Source of the DNA: Myxococcales bacterium
Lineage (GTDB): Bacteria > Myxococcota_A > Polyangia > Haliangiales > Haliangiaceae
Length of the DNA: 64,000 nucleotides
Assembly: GCA_016720595.1 (NCBI GenBank)
Contig: JADKKI010000001.1
Location: 496,001 to 560,000, forward strand
Direction of reading: 5' to 3'
In this document: in pieces, positions 1 through 11,563 of the stretch
Position numbering within the stretch: the stretch's first letter is position 1
Layout: every line of letters starts with the position of its first letter
Made by a program: the position numbers and the translations under genes
Notes under the pieces: generated by a model
Told to the model about the DNA's origin: nothing
The model's input: the letters and a program-made list of their open reading frames with translations, nothing else
Databases searched by the model: none

Positions 1-719
1 GCCACCGGCGTTGCCCCAGTGCGCATCGACCCAGCGCTTACCGCGCGTTCGCCGCTCGAGGTGACCGGGGACCCAGTCGTGCCGAGCCATCGGCCCACCG
101 CCAGTAGCCTTGATCCACACCATGCCGCGACCGCGCTGTCGGCTCGGCGAGAGCGCCGGTGGGGCGTCCGGTCCTTCGGGCGTCAGTCCACAGCCCCGCG
201 GTCAGGGTCCACTTGCCGCCGACGTTGTCCCAGTGCATCGCTCCAGCGCTTGCCACGCTGCCGGCGCTCGAGGAGACCTGGCACCAATCATACGAGCCAT
301 CGGCCCACTGCCAGTTGCCCACACCATGCCGCGGCCGCGTTGCTCGGTCTCGGCGATCGGTGCCGGCGGCGGATCGGGCTCTTGGGCGCATCGTTCCAGG
401 TCCCAGCGAGCCAGACGTAGCGATCACCCTGCTTGTCCCAGCGACCGGTATTCCACCGCTTGTTCTTCTTGCGGCCCCTCGTAGTGGCCGGGCTTGCAGT
501 CCCACTTGCCTCCGCGCCACTCAGGTCCCGCGACCCAGACCTGGCCGCGACGAGGGCTCCACTTTCATCGCGCGGCGCGGGTGGCGCCTCGCGCGGACCA
601 TCGTCGACGCGCCGGCCGCGATCGGGACCGCCGCGGTCGCGATCGCCGGGTTGAGCGGAAGCGGTGATCGGCGCGAGCACGAGGCTCGCGACGACGAGAG
701 AGCTGATCCAGCTGCGCAT
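1..719 (-). pseudogene. WXXGXW-repeat exported protein, frame broken many times, runs off left edge
   Basis: From an ATG at 719 a clear signal peptide is read (starts MRSWISSLVVASLVLAP, likely cleaved near TASA/Q), followed by an Asp/Arg/Pro-rich linker. After that, Trp/Gly blocks typical of WXXGXW-repeat envelope proteins appear but in changing frames: GQVWVAGPEW, RWDKQGDRYVWLAGTWND, NWQWADGSYDW, HWDNVGGKW, GYWRWADGS, WVPGHLERR. Two similar units of roughly 65 residues can be pieced together. At least five frame changes are needed in about 700 bases, one near 480 in a run of four G. This is much denser than the isolated breaks elsewhere in the window, so either the sequence is poor here or the gene is really decayed. 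The family has no assigned biochemical role. The end lies left of base 1. Confidence 0.6.
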
Positions 720-838
720 GTACGTCCTCCGTTGGTTGCGGACGAACCAGACACCCTCCGCGCGTCTTGCCTCGACGGGACGCTCGGACCCTTGGTTCAT
801 ACGATCTCGCTGTGAGCTAACCGAGCGCTTGCGCTCAC

Positions 839-2980
839 TCACGTCTCGAGGTTTCCGCCGCCGGCGTTGGACCAGCAGGCCCTCGGCCAGAGCAAGAGCA
901 GCAGGGCGGCGGCCAGGGCATGCCACAGCTCGATCCGTCGGGTGTGATCGGCCGGCGCGGGCGAGTTGCCGGCGCCCGACGGGGGAGGGGCTCCGCGGTC
1001 GCGGCCGCGAGATCGGAGCCGTGCGGGTCGAGGTTCACCACGAAGCCGAGCTCGTCGCGCTCGTGGGTTGCGCCGGTCTGATCGGTGCCGATCACCCGAT
1101 AGATCCCCGGCCGCTCGGTGCGGCTGAAGCGCACCGCTGGATCGACCGACGAGACGATCGCCCTCGAACACCGCGCCGAGGCCATCCGGTCCGCGGACCT
1201 CGAGCTTCTTCAGATCGCCTGACGGCAGCGCGACCGAGCTCCCCACGGTGTGGGTGGTGTCACCGAACGCCGCGTGCTTGCGCGCGAGGTGGCGCATCGC
1301 CTGCTGCATCAGCGGCAAGAAGCCAGGGTGGATCGGGAGATCGTTCCAGTCACGGTCGAGCGTGGACGTATAGAGGATGGTGCGGCCCGAGCCGATCGAG
1401 CCTTCGACCAGCGCGGCGGCCCCGTTCGTGAAGCGCGCGAGGACCTTGCGGTCCGCGGTGGCGGTGGTGGGGCCGAGCAGCGAGATCTTGAAGAACCTCG
1501 CGTCGGCGAGCTCGCGTCCGGTCTTCGAGAACGGTGTGAAGATCGGGTGGTCAGCCTCCCACTTCACCAGGTGGAGCGCGCGCGAGTCCTTGTCCTCGGC
1601 TTGCGCGCCCCAGGTGGTGTCGATCGGGTCGCGGAGGCTCTGCGGCATCAGCGGCAGCATCGTGCGGTCGTACGCCGCGGGATCCACCTGATCGCCGGGA
1701 GCGATCAGGATGCCGCCGCCCGCGCGGACCCACTGGGCGATCACGTTGACACGCTCGATGGGGAGCGCGGCGACGTTTGCGAGGACGATCACGTCGAAGT
1801 TCTCGAGCTCGATCGCACCCGAGGTCCCCTTCGCCTTGGGATCGATGCCGGCGAGCTCCTCCGACGTGATCGAGCGGATCTGCGTGCCCGAGTCCTCTCG
1901 ATCACCCGGGCGGAGGGCGGCCTCGACGTAGAACAGCTCGTCATCGTGACGCACGGTGCGCGGATCACCGTCGACGAGCAGCACCCGGACCTCGTCCCGC
2001 AGCGAGGCGCGAACCCAGCGGCGATCGTCGATCGGGAGCGCATCACCATTGATCGAGACGCTCGCATCAGACGCACGTGCGCCGGCGGGGAGCGAGGCGA
2101 GGAAGCGCTTGCTGCGCTTCTCGTTCGGGGCGAGATCGAGCTGGCCACGCGCGACCACGCGATCGGCGATCGAGAGCGAGAGCTCGAGCTTCGCGGGCGT
2201 ATCCGAGAAGTTCGCGACCTCTGCATCGAACGCCACGCCGCGGGATCCGGCCCCCGGCTCGGCATCGACCCGGAGCGAGGTGACCGCGACGTTGGGCAGC
2301 TTCGCGGGGCGCACGTCGAGCACCACCAGCTCCGGACCGTCCTTGCCCCACGGAGGAGCGTCGGGACGCAGCCCGGTGCGCGCCGCGAGGGAGACCAGGT
2401 AGACCGTCTTGCGCAGATGGCTCGAGGCAGCGAGCAGCTGGGCCGCACGGCCGAGCGCGCGGGTGGTGTCGGCGGGGCGCGCGCTCGGCTCGAGAGCGAG
2501 CAGCTGATCGCGGAGCCGGAGGTGATCGCGCGTTAGCTCGGTGGGGTGATCGGCGCCCTCGGCGGTGCGCACGATCGCGACCTCGGCCTCGGGGCCGAGC
2601 TGCTGGAGGATCCGCCGCGCCTCGGCGGTGGCGCGCGAGAGCCACGGCTTGCCGTCGACCAGGTAGCCGGCGGCGAACGAGTCATCGATCACGAGGACCG
2701 CGGCCTGCGGCCCGCGGGTGACCTGCGGGCCCTTGCGTTCGCACGAGGTGAACGGCTTCGCGAGGGCGAGCGCGACCGCCGCGCAGGCGACGACGCGGAC
2801 GATCAGGAGCAGGCGCTCGCGGAGGCGGAGCCGGCGCGCGGTGCGGCGCTTGGTGGCGAGGAGGAAGTCGAGCGCAGCGAACTTCACGATCTTCGCGCGG
2901 CGGCGACCGATCAGGTGGATCGCGATCGGCACCGCGAGCGCGGCGAGCCCCGCGAGCATCAGTGGCGCCAGGAACCCCAT
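839..2980 (-). CDS. BatA-like membrane protein with degenerate vWA and GATase-like region (two frameshifts near the C-terminus)
   Basis: Last gene of the MoxR operon. The N-terminus (MGFLAPLMLAGLAALAVPI, then IHLIGRRR) is the BatA/aerotolerance membrane segment; a second TM follows near residue 60. The vWA-like part reads VLVIDDSFAAG, so the DxSxS metal site lacks its last Ser and is probably inactive. A later block resembles the class I amidotransferase-like domain often found in these proteins (VRVLLVDGDPR, GGGILIAPGD). In MoxR-BatA systems such proteins act with the ATPase on envelope or metalloprotein substrates; the substrate here is unknown. The reading leaves frame near 1157-1163 (after GAVFEG it should continue IVSSVDPAVRFSRTE) and returns near 981-991 in a G run, ending in a final TM (ELWHALAAALLLLLWP). 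Starts 2 bases after the DUF58 stop. Confidence 0.8.
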   Translation of the reverse strand: MGFLAPLMLAGLAALAVPIAIHLIGRRRAKIVKFAALDFLLATKRRTARRLRLRERLLLIVRVVACAAVALALAKPFTSCERKGPQVTRGPQAAVLVIDDSFAAGYLVDGKPWLSRATAEARRILQQLGPEAEVAIVRTAEGADHPTELTRDHLRLRDQLLALEPSARPADTTRALGRAAQLLAASSHLRKTVYLVSLAARTGLRPDAPPWGKDGPELVVLDVRPAKLPNVAVTSLRVDAEPGAGSRGVAFDAEVANFSDTPAKLELSLSIADRVVARGQLDLAPNEKRSKRFLASLPAGARASDASVSINGDALPIDDRRWVRASLRDEVRVLLVDGDPRTVRHDDELFYVEAALRPGDREDSGTQIRSITSEELAGIDPKAKGTSGAIELENFDVIVLANVAALPIERVNVIAQWVRAGGGILIAPGDQVDPAAYDRTMLPLMPQSLRDPIDTTWGAQAEDKDSRALHLVKWEADHPIFTPFSKTGRELADARFFKISLLGPTTATADRKVLARFTNGAAALVEGSIGSGRTILYTSTLDRDWNDLPIHPGFLPLMQQAMRHLARKHAAFGDTTHTVGSSVALPSGDLKKLEVRGPDGLGAVFEGDRLVGRSSGALQPHRAAGDLSGDRHRSDRRNPRARRARLRGEPRPARLRSRGRDRGAPPPSGAGNSPAPADHTRRIELWHALAAALLLLLWPRACWSNAGGGNLET

Positions 2981-2982
2981 GA

Positions 2983-3912
2983 CTAGCCGGCCCTGCGTGC
3001 GGGGCCGAGCCGGGACCGGGCTACGAGCAGATCGAGCAACGTGGTCTCGAGCGGCCGATCCGTGGTCGTGAAGTGGTAGTCGACGCCAGCCCCGGTGAGC
3101 GTGGACTTGCAGCGGGTGAGGAAGGCCTGCATGCGCGCGAGGTAGTCGCGCTTGATCGCGATCGGGTTGACCAGCATCTTGTTCGTGGTCTCGAGAGACT
3201 CGAACTGGGTCAGGCCGTCGTACGGGAACGTGGTCTCGTGCGGATCGAGGATGTGGAGGACGGAGACATCGTGGTGCTGGGCGCGGAGCTGAGCGAGGAG
3301 GCCGAGGGTCTCGTCGCCGGGATCGAACAGATCGCTCGCGAGGATGATCAGGGAGCGCCGGCGCCGGGAGAGCTCGGCGATCCTGCGCAGCGCCGTGGCC
3401 GGTGATTCGTCGCCGCGACCACCCTTGGCCATCACCGTGTCGAGCACGGAGAGCAGATCGTGGAGGTGAGTGGTGCGCGCCCGGGGAGGGACGAGGGTCT
3501 CGATCGCGCGATCTCCGGAGGCGACCAGGCCGACCTTGTCCTGCTGCTGGATCGCGAGGTACGCGAGCGCTGCGAGAGACAGGCCGGCGTACTCGACCTT
3601 GGGGATCCCGCCGCCGGCGAACGCCATCGACGCGGAAGCGTCGAGCACGAGATAGATCGTGAGCTGCGATTCCTGCTCGAACTGCTTCACGTAGTAGCGA
3701 TCGACCTTCGCGTACGCCTTCCAGTCCACGTGCCGGAGCTCGTCGCCGGGCGAGTACTCCTTGTGCTCGGCGAACTCGACCGACGAGCCGTGGAGCGACG
3801 CGCGGTGCATGCCCGACAGCGCACCCTCGACGATCACCCGGGCCTTGATCGGCAGGCTGCCGAGGCGCGCGAGCTGCGTCGGATCGATCCGCTCGGCCGG
3901 ATGTGCTCGCAT
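2983..3912 (-). CDS. DUF58 family protein (vWA-like), MoxR partner
   Basis: A 309-residue soluble protein with the DUF58 hallmark DELRHVDWKAYAKVDRYYVK at residues 58-77 and a metal-site-like DASASM at 91-96. DUF58 proteins are almost always next to a MoxR ATPase and are thought to be its client or adaptor, with the vWA-like fold binding divalent metal. MoxR ends 11 bases upstream and the BatA-like gene begins 2 bases downstream, so the three are surely cotranscribed. Start ATG at 3912. The family assignment is firm; the precise role is not known. Confidence 0.9.
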   Translation of the reverse strand: MRAHPAERIDPTQLARLGSLPIKARVIVEGALSGMHRASLHGSSVEFAEHKEYSPGDELRHVDWKAYAKVDRYYVKQFEQESQLTIYLVLDASASMAFAGGGIPKVEYAGLSLAALAYLAIQQQDKVGLVASGDRAIETLVPPRARTTHLHDLLSVLDTVMAKGGRGDESPATALRRIAELSRRRRSLIILASDLFDPGDETLGLLAQLRAQHHDVSVLHILDPHETTFPYDGLTQFESLETTNKMLVNPIAIKRDYLARMQAFLTRCKSTLTGAGVDYHFTTTDRPLETTLLDLLVARSRLGPARRAG

Positions 3913-3923
3913 GGGCGGGCGGC

Positions 3924-5060
<1,137 letters not shown>

Positions 5061-5067
5061 CAGATCA

Positions 5068-6636
5068 TCAGTTCTTGAGCTCGTCGCAGGCAGCTCGCTC
5101 GCGTGCGGCGCGGGGATCGGTCACTTGTGTATACGCCTCTGCGAGCCCACAGCGGGTACTCGGGTCGAACGGACTTACCCGGAGCGCCTGTTCATAGGCG
5201 GAGATCGCCTCTTTCCACTCATGCCTCGCCGTCCTCGCCATGCCAAGGGTCACGGCCGCCACAGCATCGCGATCGTCGGCCGCGGTCAAGGGCGTGGCCA
5301 GCTCGATCGCCCGGTCGAACCGGCCGAGCTCGACCAGGGTCCGCGCGAGCTTGCCAGCGACGAACGGCTCCGGGCCGCCCGCGGTGAGCGCCTTCTCGTA
5401 CTCGATGGCGGCGGCCTCCAGCATCCCGCGGGCCCGTAGCATCCCACCGAGGCGTGCGTGCTTACGCCCGCGGACCCCGACCTGCTCGAGGCCAACGTTC
5501 TCGGAATCGGCGCCACCCTTGGCGAACTTGATCGGCTTGCCGGCGCGCGCGCCCCCCGATGCGGGCTTCTCGGTCTTGAGGTGTGCGTGCCACTCCTTCT
5601 CGACCCCGGGCCACGACATCCCGAGCACCTCGGCCACGGCCCGGCGCGCACTCTTGCCATCGCGCTGTGCGACGAGCGAGTCCCGGATCCCCTTGTAGCC
5701 GATCTTCTTCTGCATCCAGCCGACCAGCGTGTAGACCTCGGCGTAGGCGAGCGCCGCGGCCTCCTGGCTCGGCAACTTGGCCATCGACGGGTGCATCTCG
5801 TCGAACGTGATGAGGCGGCCCTTACGCAACGCGGTGGTGAGGAGTGCCTGCTCGGTCGCCGCGAGGGCAATCTCCGGGGGGCGTCGCCAGCGGGTCTGCT
5901 CGAACCGGGCGAGGCCCTCCTGAAACCACACCGGGACGGTGTCGTGCGAGATCCGCGACACCACCAGGTGCGTGTACTCGTGCGCGAGCGTGTCCATCCA
6001 CGGATAGCCGAAGATCGTCGCGCGGGGCGAGACCACCATCAGCTTGTTGTACTTGGACAGCGCGATCGTCCCGGTGGTCTCGATCTCCGCCTCGGTCAGT
6101 GGGGACAGCTTCGCGAGATCTGCAGGTGCGCCGAGCAGCTCGACCCGGATCGGATCCGCCGGCTTCTCGCCGAGATCCTCGCCGACGGTCTCCCACGCCG
6201 CATCCAGCACCTCGCCTGCCAGCTCGGCGATCGTGGCATCGGGCCCCGGCGCATAGCGGATCAGGAAGTGACCTTTCGGCGACCTGGTCTCCGCGAACGT
6301 CTCGGTGACGCTCGAGGTCGACATCGCGAGCTTGCGGGTCTGCCCGACCAGGCCATCGACGCCGTCGTCCGGGACCTTGTCGAGCGTCTTGATCGCGCCG
6401 GCATAGTCGCCGCTCTGAAAGGCGAGCTCGGCGCGCAGCCACTTGACCTCGACGCTATCGGCCGCGCGCTTCTCGAGATCCGCGAGCAGCGCCTTGGCGT
6501 CATCGAGCCGGGCGGTCTGGAGGAGCCGCGCCGCCTTGATCACGTCGCCGGTGACGGTCGAACGCGGGCGCGCCTGGGTGGGCGCGGCGATCGCGGCGAC
6601 CCCGATGACCATGGCGGTGGCGAACAGCAGCCTCAC
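5068..6636 (-). CDS. Peptidase MA-family (gluzincin) metallopeptidase with TPR repeats
   Basis: 522 residues starting at a GTG that overlaps the upstream stop as GTGA. A signal peptide ([19 protein letters not shown], then TQA) predicts export. TPR-like helices cover about 30-95; the peptidase core has the zinc motif HEYTH at 219-223 with the third ligand in [10 protein letters not shown] (Glu240), the usual gluzincin spacing. TPR repeats return at about 400-520. It is probably an active periplasmic zinc protease. Its position inside a DUF4175-MoxR-DUF58-BatA operon suggests it processes or works with the same envelope targets; this is inferred from neighbourhood only. Confidence 0.87.
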   Translation of the reverse strand: MRLLFATAMVIGVAAIAAPTQARPRSTVTGDVIKAARLLQTARLDDAKALLADLEKRAADSVEVKWLRAELAFQSGDYAGAIKTLDKVPDDGVDGLVGQTRKLAMSTSSVTETFAETRSPKGHFLIRYAPGPDATIAELAGEVLDAAWETVGEDLGEKPADPIRVELLGAPADLAKLSPLTEAEIETTGTIALSKYNKLMVVSPRATIFGYPWMDTLAHEYTHLVVSRISHDTVPVWFQEGLARFEQTRWRRPPEIALAATEQALLTTALRKGRLITFDEMHPSMAKLPSQEAAALAYAEVYTLVGWMQKKIGYKGIRDSLVAQRDGKSARRAVAEVLGMSWPGVEKEWHAHLKTEKPASGGARAGKPIKFAKGGADSENVGLEQVGVRGRKHARLGGMLRARGMLEAAAIEYEKALTAGGPEPFVAGKLARTLVELGRFDRAIELATPLTAADDRDAVAAVTLGMARTARHEWKEAISAYEQALRVSPFDPSTRCGLAEAYTQVTDPRAARERAACDELKN

Positions 6637-9600
6637 TTGATGATGTCCTCGACGTAGCGCTTGACCATCTCCTGATACTCCGCCGGGCCCTTCTTCTTGT
6701 TGGCCTCGAGGATCTCCTCGCGGAACCGCTCGGGAGCCTTGTACTCGTCGGCGCCCGGGATCCGGATCGGCTCGTCGCTGACCGAACCTTCCTGGGCCTG
6801 GCGGGCGGCGCTGCGGGCGCGATCACGGGCCTTGGCGAGCGACTCGGCCGCGGCGCGGGTGGCCTCGCGGGCCCCCGAAGGATCCTTGGCCTTCATCCGC
6901 TCGTCGGCGCTGCCCATCTGATCGATGGCGCCGCCGAGCTTCTTGCCGAGCTCGGCACCCGTGTCACCCGGGAGATCCGGACCGAGCTGCTTGGTGCGAT
7001 CGGCGAGCCGCTGGGCGCGCCCCTTGTTCATCGCTTCGCGGCGACGCAGCCGCTCGATCGCACGGAGATCGTCGGCCGACATGATCTGGTCCGGGCGCGG
7101 CGACAACGACTGCAGCTCCGCGATCAGCTCCTTGGCGACGGGGTTCGCCCGCGTGACGCCATCGAGCGCGTCCTGTGTCGCATCGGCCCACTTGGACTTC
7201 GGGTCATCGTTCAGCGCGGCCTCGAGCTCGCCCGCGATCGTGTCGAGCGAGGTCTTGGCCTGGCGCGCCATGCCGAGGGCCTCGGCGAGATCACCGTCGC
7301 CGACCATGTGCTCGACGTCGCCGAGCCGGCGCTCGACGATATCGAGCTCCTCCTTCGCGAACGGCGTGAGGCCGCTCTCGTTGATCTCCGCGATCCGCTT
7401 GCGCAGCTTCTCGACCAGCGCGCCGACCTTCTTGCTCGCCTCACGACGCCGGTCCTTGGCGACCTCGTCTGCCTTCTCGGCGTACGACTCGAAGATCCGG
7501 TTCGCCTCGGCGGCGATGTCGTCCTGATCCTTGGCCACGTCCGAGAGCTCGTTCATCACCTCGTCGAGCTTCTTCTGCTCGTCGGAGAACTTGTCCCCAC
7601 GCAGGTTCGCGAGCGAGCCCTCGAGCGCGCTCGCCGCGCGATCGTGCTGGACACGACACTGCTCGAGCTTGGCCTGGGCCTGGGCAGTCTGTCCGGCGTG
7701 GATGAGCCGCTTGACCTCCTCGAGGCAGCTCGCGCCCTGCTGCGCCTGGATCGCATCGCGATGGACGTATTGATCCAGCACGTCCTCGGCCATGCCCTTG
7801 CGGTGCTTGTCGAGGTCCGCATACGCGCGCTCGAGAGCCTTCATCTCGCGCTCGATCTCGTCGAGCAAGCGCGGGTCCTTGGTCTTTCCGTACTGGGCCA
7901 TCAGGTCCGCGAGGCGCTTGCCGTGCGCGCTGATCTCGTCGGAGACGTCGAGCAGGCCCTCCATGCGCTCGCGATCGAGCCAGTCGGCGAGGGCGATCGT
8001 GTCGTCCTCGAGCTCGGCGATCATGCGTGGGTCGAGCCCGGCGAACCGGCCCGGCGCCATCGCGACCGGCTTCCCGGTCGACTTCGAGACCTGCGGCAGC
8101 AGGCGGGCCTCGGCGGTGGTCAGCCGATCGAGGCGCTCGCGCATGGCGCTCAGGGCCTTTCGCATCGCATCGGAGGCGTGGGGGTCCTTGTCGAACGCTG
8201 CGCCGACCGAGCCGAGCTCGACGACCGCCTCCTTGAGAGTGCGCGCGAGCTCGTCGCGCGGTGCGGGCTCGTCGGCAGACAGGGTCAGCCGGCCGCCGAG
8301 GTTCTTGACGATCTTCTCCGCCAGCTCCTGCTGGCGAGCGAGGGTCTCCTCGTGCCGCTCGCGGGGGCTGACGACCTTGAGGCGCAGCTCGCGTGACTTG
8401 CCGACGTTCGCGCCGCCGACGGTGTCGTTATCCTTGGCTTCGATCCAGTACCGGACCTCGCCACCGCTCGGCACCATGATCTCGGCGATGTCCCACAGCA
8501 CCTTGCCCTGCGCGCGCCCGCCCGCCCCGCCTTCGAGCGTGAGCGGCTTCTTGCCCTTGTCCTTGCCGGCCTCCCACACGAGCTCCGCGCTGGTCAGGCC
8601 GAAATCGTCCTCGATCACGTAGGCGAGCTCGACGCGGCGGAGGTTGGTGACATCGAGCGTGTCCGCGGGTGCCAGCAGCTGAACGGCCGGCGCCTGATCG
8701 GGCTCGGCCTCGATCGAGCGCGGTGTGGTCTCGATCGAGCGCACGCCCGAGGGCGCGCGCACCGCGAACCGATAGTGCGTGCTCTTGTCGATCGTGAGGG
8801 ATGCCGTGATCTGCTCGCCGTCGAGCTTCACGGGGACCACAATGCTGTCACCCGGCTTGTCGGTGCTATCGAGCACGAGCTCGACGGCGCCCGCGGGCAC
8901 CAGCACGCGTGCCCGCAGCTCGACCTTGGTACCGGGGAGCCCGCGGACATCGCCCGACGACGAGGGCATCGGCAACACGGGGCGACGCGAGTACGCGGGG
9001 AACGTGAGCGTGGCCTCGAGATCCCCGACCAGCGGTACCGCCGACAGCTGCGCGCCATCGAACGGCGCCTCGGGAGACGAGATCAGGTGACGCCAGCCGC
9101 CGGCGATCACGCTCGGTGCGGCGGCGAGCAACACGACATTGGTGGCGAGGGCCGCGAGCATCCAGCGCGTGGCGCGACGGACCTCACCGGGCGGCAGCAG
9201 CGCGGCCGGCTCGACACCAACGAGGCGCGCCGACGTGGCCGCGACCAGCGCATCGACGAGCTCGGGCGATGGCGCGCCCGGCCGCGGTGGCGTGTTGACG
9301 AGCTCCACCGAGGACAGCAGATCGGACGCGACCGCCTTGTGGCGCGTGCCGACCCAGCGCGCGAGCTCGTGATCGGTGCCCCACCGACGACGCGGCGCGA
9401 GGATTCCCATCACGATCGCGCCGACGAGGACCAGCGCGGCGACGAGGCCCGCGATGCCGAGCACCGCGAACGCGGTGGCGCGCGATTGGCCGAGGAGATG
9501 GCCGAGGATCGGCACGACGAGCGCGACGCCGCCGACGGCAGCGACGGCGTAGAGCGACGCACGTCGGGCCTCGTGGCGGTAGAGCACTGCCCGGACCCGC

Positions 9601-9680
9601 CCCAAGAAGCCCGGAATTGCACCCGGTGTAGTCGAAGAAACAGCCACGATATCGCCCGCGTCGCGCGGCACGCAGAGCAT
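6633..9680 (-). CDS. DUF4175-like membrane protein with long coiled-coil periplasmic region
   Basis: About 1015 residues. Two TM helices lie at about 42-63 and 68-92 (LYAVAAVGGVALVVPILG; FAVLGIAGLVAALVLVGAIV), a cytoplasmic stretch follows, then a third TM at about 173-192. The rest is exported: Ig-like strands, then from about residue 480 onward a highly charged Glu/Lys/Arg/Ala helical region, strongly coiled-coil in character. The order matches DUF4175 proteins, which head MoxR/DUF58 operons in several phyla. Start: the ATG at 9680 (MLCVPRDAGD) is used; a GTG at 9647 (MAVSSTTPGA) is equally possible, and neither has a good Shine-Dalgarno. It is divergent from the ECF sigma gene, with 90 bases between starts holding both promoters. 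Confidence 0.8.
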   Translation of the reverse strand: MLCVPRDAGDIVAVSSTTPGAIPGFLGRVRAVLYRHEARRASLYAVAAVGGVALVVPILGHLLGQSRATAFAVLGIAGLVAALVLVGAIVMGILAPRRRWGTDHELARWVGTRHKAVASDLLSSVELVNTPPRPGAPSPELVDALVAATSARLVGVEPAALLPPGEVRRATRWMLAALATNVVLLAAAPSVIAGGWRHLISSPEAPFDGAQLSAVPLVGDLEATLTFPAYSRRPVLPMPSSSGDVRGLPGTKVELRARVLVPAGAVELVLDSTDKPGDSIVVPVKLDGEQITASLTIDKSTHYRFAVRAPSGVRSIETTPRSIEAEPDQAPAVQLLAPADTLDVTNLRRVELAYVIEDDFGLTSAELVWEAGKDKGKKPLTLEGGAGGRAQGKVLWDIAEIMVPSGGEVRYWIEAKDNDTVGGANVGKSRELRLKVVSPRERHEETLARQQELAEKIVKNLGGRLTLSADEPAPRDELARTLKEAVVELGSVGAAFDKDPHASDAMRKALSAMRERLDRLTTAEARLLPQVSKSTGKPVAMAPGRFAGLDPRMIAELEDDTIALADWLDRERMEGLLDVSDEISAHGKRLADLMAQYGKTKDPRLLDEIEREMKALERAYADLDKHRKGMAEDVLDQYVHRDAIQAQQGASCLEEVKRLIHAGQTAQAQAKLEQCRVQHDRAASALEGSLANLRGDKFSDEQKKLDEVMNELSDVAKDQDDIAAEANRIFESYAEKADEVAKDRRREASKKVGALVEKLRKRIAEINESGLTPFAKEELDIVERRLGDVEHMVGDGDLAEALGMARQAKTSLDTIAGELEAALNDDPKSKWADATQDALDGVTRANPVAKELIAELQSLSPRPDQIMSADDLRAIERLRRREAMNKGRAQRLADRTKQLGPDLPGDTGAELGKKLGGAIDQMGSADERMKAKDPSGAREATRAAAESLAKARDRARSAARQAQEGSVSDEPIRIPGADEYKAPERFREEILEANKKKGPAEYQEMVKRYVEDIIK

Positions 9681-9770
9681 AGCTCTACCGGGGGATTCCG
9701 ACACGCGCCACCGAGAGACATGCGATATAACGACGCGACCCGTACCTCGTGCCGAGCATCGTGACCCACC

Positions 9771-10493
9771 GTGAATAGGCAGGCCCGAACCCCGTCCATC
9801 CCCCGTGGACGAGATGCCGACGACCGCGAGCTGGTGCAGTCCGCACGCGCGGGGGATCGGGATGCGTTCCGGACCCTGTTCGAGCGCTATCACCGGCGAG
9901 CCTATGCGCTCGCGCTCGGTGTGGTCCGCCACCCCGATGACGCCCTGGACGTCGTCCAGGACGCTTTCATCAAGGCTCACAAGTACCTGGACAAGTTCGA
10001 AGGCAACTCCAGCTTCTACACCTGGCTCTACCGGATCGTCATGAACCTCGCCATCGACCACCTGCGCAAGCACAAGCGGGTCAAGCCCGTGGAGCTCGAC
10101 GAGGCAAAGCTCGAGGATGGCGGGGACGAGTCGCTAATCCCTCGGATCCTTGGTGGAAACCCGGGCCGCGCCCTGATGGACAAGCAGATCCGCGCGCGGA
10201 TCGACCAGGCCCTGTCCGAGCTCTCGGAGAATCATCGCGCTGTCCTCGTGATGCGCGAGCTCGAAGGGCTGTCGTACGAGGAGATGGCGCAGGCGATGGA
10301 GTGCTCGAAGGGCACGATCATGTCGCGGCTGTTTCACGCCCGGCGGAACATGCAGAAGCGGCTGCTCGACCTGGTCGACGCGTCGCCCGAGATGATCAAG
10401 GACCTGACCGGGGAGGCTCCCGCATCCGAGTCCGCCGACGGCGACTCCCCCAAGGCACAGAAGGAGCGCGCACCCGCTGCGCGGACCCGGTAA
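9771..10493 (+). CDS. ECF-type RNA polymerase sigma factor (RpoE-like)
   Basis: 240 residues, GTG start. Region 2 is plain ([60 protein letters not shown]) and region 4 shows the helix-turn-helix [20 protein letters not shown] followed by [15 protein letters not shown] Pro/Ala/Lys-rich tail of about 35 residues follows. Its stop overlaps the start of a membrane-bound anti-sigma candidate, the standard layout for an envelope-stress ECF switch. It probably directs its own operon and the short divergent region upstream, though I could not assign a promoter motif. Confidence 0.95.
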   Translation: MNRQARTPSIPRGRDADDRELVQSARAGDRDAFRTLFERYHRRAYALALGVVRHPDDALDVVQDAFIKAHKYLDKFEGNSSFYTWLYRIVMNLAIDHLRKHKRVKPVELDEAKLEDGGDESLIPRILGGNPGRALMDKQIRARIDQALSELSENHRAVLVMRELEGLSYEEMAQAMECSKGTIMSRLFHARRNMQKRLLDLVDASPEMIKDLTGEAPASESADGDSPKAQKERAPAARTR

Positions 10494-11050
10494 TGGCAGC
10501 CCCCGACGATCTCGAGCTGATGGAGTACACCGACGGTGAGCTCGGCGAGCGTGACACCGAGGCGCTGGAGCAGCGGATCGCGGACGATCCCGACGCTCAG
10601 GTCAAGGCCGAGGCGCTCGCGCAGCTCGACGAGCTGGTGCGCGGTCACCTCGAGCTCGCCGCGGACAACGTCTCCGATCGCCGGTTCGACGCGATGTGGA
10701 AGGAGATCGATGCCGCGACCTCCGCACCCGCGGCGTCTCCCGGCGTGTGGTCGAGGATCACCGGCTGGCTCGATCGCTATCGTGGTCACTTGATCACCGG
10801 TGCCGTGAGCGCCGGCGCGGTCGCGGCCCTGGCGCTGATCCTCCGCCCCGGCTCGAGCGCACACGACGACAGCACCACGGCGTTTCGCCCGGGCGCGATC
10901 GACGTCCGCCCGGCGGCGATGCGAACGGCGCCGGAGATCGAATCGCTCGACACCCCCGATGGTGAGGGCACCGTGCTGAACCTCGAGGATGAAGATGGTC
11001 ACACCACCGTGATCTGGGTGACGCCAGAGGATACTGTGGAGGGCATATGA
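10493..11050 (+). CDS. Membrane anti-sigma factor candidate
   Basis: 185 residues. The start ATG shares one base with the sigma stop (TAATG). The cytoplasmic N-terminus (LELMEYTDGELGERDTEALE) has the acidic helical look of anti-sigma domains but lacks the zinc HxxxCxxC motif. One TM lies near residues 97-115 (GHLITGAVSAGAVAALALIL), leaving about 70 residues outside, ending in HTTVIWVTPED. Role as regulator of the preceding sigma factor is inferred from position, size and topology. Its last bases overlap the next gene (ATGA). Confidence 0.8.
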   Translation: MAAPDDLELMEYTDGELGERDTEALEQRIADDPDAQVKAEALAQLDELVRGHLELAADNVSDRRFDAMWKEIDAATSAPAASPGVWSRITGWLDRYRGHLITGAVSAGAVAALALILRPGSSAHDDSTTAFRPGAIDVRPAAMRTAPEIESLDTPDGEGTVLNLEDEDGHTTVIWVTPEDTVEGI

Positions 11051-11516
11051 GGTCCTGGCTCGTCGCCGCGGTGTTCGCGCTGTCGCTGTACGCCCCCATG
11101 GCGTCCGCGCAGCCGAAGCAGACCCCCCGCCGCCACCCAGCGTGACCTGCGAGTTCCTCGAGGTCAGCGCCTCGAATGGGGACAAGCCGGCGGTCGATGC
11201 TGATCTCGAGAAGCTGAAGAAGAAGTTCAAGAAGCCGCCGTTCTCGTCGTGGAATCAGTTCAAGCTCCTGATGAAGGCCGACAAGGTCCTCACGGCCAAG
11301 AAGGCCGAAGCGATCCAGTTGAAGCTCGGCAAGGCCGAAGCGACGCTGCTCTCGATCGTCAACGGCAGCCAGGTCCGCCTCACGATCTCGATCGATGACG
11401 CCGCCGGCAAGAACTTCGTGAACAACACGTCGACCTTCGCGGCCGGTGACTACCTCGTGTTCGGCCACTCACTTGCCAACAATGACGGGCACTTGCTCGC
11501 GTTGACCTGCAAGTAA
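11047..11516 (+). CDS. Small exported protein of ECF operon (one-base deletion in a C run)
   Basis: The ATG overlaps the anti-sigma stop (ATGA) and encodes a signal peptide, MRSWLVAAVFALSLYAPMAS, then AQPKQT. In the run of six C at about 11122-11127 one C appears to be missing: adding it gives QTPPPPPSVTCEFLEV and joins the signal peptide to the domain that ends with DGHLLALTCK. The mature part is about 125 residues, with a Lys-rich segment (LEKLKKKFKKPPF) and a beta-rich end with two Cys. No family recognised. As third member of the sigma/anti-sigma operon it may be the periplasmic signal input or an effector; that is inference. Confidence 0.75.
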
Positions 11517-11563
11517 GCAGATCGAATCCGCCACCCATCTCGGGTGTTGTATACGGTCGGGCC

